Source: an uncultured Erwinia sp.
Lineage (GTDB): Bacteria > Pseudomonadota > Gammaproteobacteria > Enterobacterales > Enterobacteriaceae
DNA length: 64,000 bases
Direction: 5' to 3'
Assembly (NCBI GenBank): GCA_946221915.1
Contig: CAMIKG010000004.1
Span: forward strand, 62,001 to 126,000
Shown: positions 61,424-64,000 of the stretch, in pieces
Numbering within the stretch: position 1 is the stretch's first letter
Layout: every line of letters starts with the position of its first letter
Program-made: the position numbers and the translations under genes
Notes under the pieces: model-generated
The model's input: the letters and a program-made list of their open reading frames with translations, nothing else
Told to the model about the DNA's origin: nothing
Databases searched by the model: none

Positions 61424-62695
61424 TCATTTAGCCATCTGCGCCCCACGCGGCAACGACAACAGCCAGGTTTCCCGCTGCGCATCAATCACCGCGCCACGCT
61501 TCTCCCCCTGCTGACGCCCCGCCGCCGCGAAATCCGCCTGCGCGATCCAGTGCTGATAACGGTTATCCTGCAAACGATTATCCGCCAGCGACAACAACGG
61601 AATGATGCGCACACTCACCCGATCCATCGACTTATACGGCCATGGCTTCTGGTCATCACTGAATGGCGCCATAAAATCCAGCGCGCGCAGAATCCCGGCC
61701 TGCTGCGCATTCTGATAACGCCACAAATCACCGGCATTCGCTTTCGCCGCCAGTTCCGCTAGCGCCGTCAGCGCCTGCAAATTAAACCAGCTGTAATGGA
61801 ACGACCGGGTACGCGCCAGCTCCTTCGGCTGCGTACCGTCAGCAGCAACCTGATACGCGAGCTTACTCTGCGCCAGCGCCACCATCTGCTTAATTACCTC
61901 CGGTCGCTGCAAATACCAGGCGATCCCCGCGACCTGAACCGCATACCAGTTGCCGTGATTATTCTGCGCCTGCGCCTCTTTCTTGCCGTTTTTACTGCTC
62001 TGCAGCCAATGTAAGTAATCACTCATCCATTGCTGCATCGCCTGATCATCACTGGCCTGCCAGCCCGGGGCATGGCGCAGCATCAACAGCGAATCGACAA
62101 TACGCGTGGCGAAATAACGCCCATCAAGAATGCCGGACGAACGCCCCGGCGCAATCCCCGGCACTCCCTGAGCAAAACGCAGATTTGGATTCATACGTGT
62201 CTGCGGTGCAATAAACCAGTGGCGCAACTGCGCCATCGCCTTATCGGCATAGCGCTGCTCACCGGAGAAATACCACGCCAGCGTCAGCGCCTGCACATCG
62301 GCAGTAAACGCCGCCAGACGCACACCATCCGACTGCTCATTTTTACTGGCGGGATTCACCTCGCCATCGCGCTGCACCCACGGCAGCCCGTCGGTTTTAC
62401 TGCTGTCAGGCCACCAGTAGGCGCTCAGACTCAGATAATCATGCTTTGACCCGCCAGGCGGCGTAAGGGTTTTATCGGTCACGCTCATCAGCGGGCGCTG
62501 CAGCGCCTTATCCGCCTGACGCTGCAACGCCTGCCAGGCGGCCACCGTCTGCGGCGCGGCCTGATGCTGCGCCAGTTGCTGCTTCACCTGCGCCAGCTGA
62601 TCGTCCGCCAGAAACGCCAGCGTATCCGCGCGCACCGCCTGACTGCTCCACAGCAGCAGTGCGCAGAGTAAACCTGTTATCCCCCGCTTAGCCAT
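61424..62695 (-). CDS. Secreted alginate-lyase-superfamily protein
   Basis: A 423-residue protein with a Sec signal peptide (GITGLLCALLLWSSQAVRADTLAF, cleavage near 22). The alpha/alpha toroid of PL5/AlgL-type lyases is indicated by LMSVTDKTLTPPGGSKHDYLSLSAYWWPDSSKTDGLPWVQRDGEVNP, NLRFAQGVPGIAPGRSSGILDGRYF, AQAQNNHGNWYAVQVAGIAWYL (catalytic NNHG-W) and TRSFHYSWFNLQALTALA. It is probably a periplasmic polyuronide or exopolysaccharide lyase; the substrate is not proven. GGAG lies 6 bases before ATG 62695; a GTG at 62698 is the longer alternative. Confidence 0.88.
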   Translation of the reverse strand: MAKRGITGLLCALLLWSSQAVRADTLAFLADDQLAQVKQQLAQHQAAPQTVAAWQALQRQADKALQRPLMSVTDKTLTPPGGSKHDYLSLSAYWWPDSSKTDGLPWVQRDGEVNPASKNEQSDGVRLAAFTADVQALTLAWYFSGEQRYADKAMAQLRHWFIAPQTRMNPNLRFAQGVPGIAPGRSSGILDGRYFATRIVDSLLMLRHAPGWQASDDQAMQQWMSDYLHWLQSSKNGKKEAQAQNNHGNWYAVQVAGIAWYLQRPEVIKQMVALAQSKLAYQVAADGTQPKELARTRSFHYSWFNLQALTALAELAAKANAGDLWRYQNAQQAGILRALDFMAPFSDDQKPWPYKSMDRVSVRIIPLLSLADNRLQDNRYQHWIAQADFAAAGRQQGEKRGAVIDAQRETWLLSLPRGAQMAK

Positions 62696-63247
62696 CACCC
62701 TCTCCTGATTAAACCTGTCTCCCGCTTATTTAGTCATAACAATATAGATGAGAACAGTTAATCAATAATCTGCAACAGAGCGTTACGTACAATAAGCCAC
62801 AGGGCGGAACAGCAATGAAACCGCCAGTCATCCTTACAGCCGATTGTGCACTCAGCACGACACGAAAACGCTACCAGCGTGAGAGAAAACGGCGAATTAA
62901 CCGCCCGGCAAGACAATATTTGACTTTAATCAGCAAATAACACCTGTAATTTAATTTTATACAGACTGGTCTGCAGAGGAAATAAATCGGGAATATCAGA
63001 CAATAACCAGGAAATTAAAATAAACCACGTAATCAAAGGGATAACTCAGAGATAAAAATAAAAAATCAGCTAAAAAAAATAGCGATATAATTAAAAATAT
63101 AAGCAAAGTAAAAAACGACTTAAGCATAATCTGAAACTGTTGTCTCACTTCGCGAAAAACTGGACGTCAAATAGCAAACCAGGCAATGCTTTTTAACAGA
63201 AGAACAAACTTGCCTGCACTGTAAAATAAAAACGCTCAGGAGTGCCT
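62696..63247. other. AT-rich intergenic region before the second esterase
   Basis: 552 bases without an assured gene. From ~62930 to 63140 the sequence is extremely A/T-rich with many A-runs, unlike its surroundings, and could be an H-NS target. A 41-codon ORF (62815-62940, basic product) is noted but not called. The promoter of the esterase at 63248 must lie at the right end, where AGGAG is its ribosome-binding site. Confidence 0.6.
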
Positions 63248-64000
63248 GTGAAAACTGAAATATTTAATATCTGGCCAGCCGGTGATGCGCCAGGCGCCAG
63301 CGATTCGCGCGCGCAGCCGCAGATTGTCGATACCGCCGGTCAGTTCCAGCCGCACGATCGCGCGGCAACGGGTGTCCGCTGTCCGGAAATTGCCATGTGG
63401 CATCCTGAGAAGTCCAACGGTATCACCCTGCTGGTCGCGCCAGGCGGCGGCTATCAACGCATTATGATCGACCGCGAGGGCAGCGCGTTGGCGCTGTTCT
63501 TTACCACCATGGGTTACACGCTGGCGGTTATGACGTATCGCCTGCCCGCCGACGGACACCACGAAGGCGCCGACGCGCCGCTGGCCGATGCCCAGCGCGC
63601 GGTGCGCCTGCTGCGTGAACGCGGCCAGCAGGGACTGAACGGCAAACGCATCGTGATGATGGGCTTTTCTGCGGGCGGTCACGTTGCCGCCAGCCTTGCC
63701 ACCCGCTTTATGGAGAAAATCTATCCGCTGCAGGATAGCGCCGATCAGCATTCGGCGCGGCCCGATGCGCTGGTGCTGCTCTACCCGGTGATCAGCATGC
63801 GTGACGGGCTGGCGCATGAGGGATCGCGCGAACGTTTACTGGGAAAACAGCACGATCAGGCCAGTGTGCAGGCCTACTCGCTGGAGACCCGCGTCACCGG
63901 CGATACACCGCAGACCATGCTGATTCACGCCGTGGATGACGATGCCGTCAGCGTCAATAACAGCATGGTGTTTTTCACCGCACTGCGCGAACATCATGTA
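63248..64000 (+). CDS. Alpha/beta-hydrolase esterase (acetyl-xylan-esterase-like), partial
   Basis: The frame starts at GTG 63248 with AGGAG 6 bases upstream and runs off the window edge (251 codons seen). No signal peptide is present (VKTEIFNIWPAGDAPG). The hydrolase marks are GGGYQRIM near ~72-79 for the oxyanion site, nucleophile MMGFSAGGHVAAS with Ser near 143 and the conserved YPVISMRDG and AVDDDAVS, which holds the likely acid. The catalytic His lies beyond the window. It is related to the Tat-exported esterase at 23294-24214 (shared GFSAGGH, YRLP, WP). It is likely cytoplasmic and probably deacetylates sugars. Confidence 0.85.
   Translation, partial: MKTEIFNIWPAGDAPGASDSRAQPQIVDTAGQFQPHDRAATGVRCPEIAMWHPEKSNGITLLVAPGGGYQRIMIDREGSALALFFTTMGYTLAVMTYRLPADGHHEGADAPLADAQRAVRLLRERGQQGLNGKRIVMMGFSAGGHVAASLATRFMEKIYPLQDSADQHSARPDALVLLYPVISMRDGLAHEGSRERLLGKQHDQASVQAYSLETRVTGDTPQTMLIHAVDDDAVSVNNSMVFFTALREHHV

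Noticed and set aside
1..64000. CRISPR arrays, tRNA or rRNA genes, transposases, integrases, attachment sites
   Set aside because: None was seen on either strand by eye; weak tRNA-like foldings were not considered sufficient.

Overview
The window looks like a chromosomal segment of a plant- or insect-associated enterobacterium, most likely Erwiniaceae (Pantoea/Erwinia-like). This is inferred from: a chromosomal sucrose (scr) operon; a YhjC-YhjD-YhjE-YhjG-PdeH block in the same order as in E. coli; AzuC, MntP, CrcB and YqhA homologues; and an Inv-Mxi-Spa type III secretion system (T3SS) of the kind known from Yersinia (Ysa), Sodalis and Pantoea (PSI-2). No rRNA, tRNA, CRISPR array, transposase or integrase was seen.

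Region 1 (1-23293) is one co-directional minus-strand T3SS locus. In transcription order it encodes an InvF-like AraC activator, secretin, gatekeeper, export gate SctV, an InvB-like chaperone, ATPase, stalk, needle-length ruler, C-ring SctQ, SctR-S-T-U, the SicA chaperone, translocators SipB-SipC-SipD, an acyl carrier protein, then SctD (PrgH), needle, inner rod, SctJ, SctK, SctL, two small genes in the MxiL/MxiM positions (candidate pilotin), and a HilA-like regulator cut by the window edge. Most junctions overlap by a few bases, suggesting translational coupling. No recognisable effector gene is present, and the SctU cleavage motif reads NPRH instead of NPTH.

Region 2 (23294-32976) is metabolic and regulatory: a Tat-exported esterase, a TetR-AraC regulator operon with a clear palindromic operator, then scrK-scrY-scrA-scrB-scrR with ScrR-type operators, followed by a MlrA-like MerR regulator.

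Region 3 (33093-45485) mixes small housekeeping and membrane functions: a YghA-like dehydrogenase, YqhA, a DUF393 protein, two unknown genes, an HD-GYP c-di-GMP phosphodiesterase, an orphan sugar-binding protein, a DUF482 acyltransferase, an ABC exporter, CrcB behind a fluoride riboswitch, a 25-codon AzuC homologue with its own promoter, MntP with an MntR-like box, and a lipase-like hydrolase.

Region 4 (45486-64000) holds mqo, a DASS-family transporter, a LysE exporter divergent from a MocR regulator, two GSTs, a PhzF-like isomerase, an SDR divergent from a YhjC-like LysR regulator, yhjD, yhjE, yhjG and pdeH (the last with a near-perfect sigma-28 promoter), an alginate-lyase-family protein and, at the edge, a second esterase related to the one in region 2.
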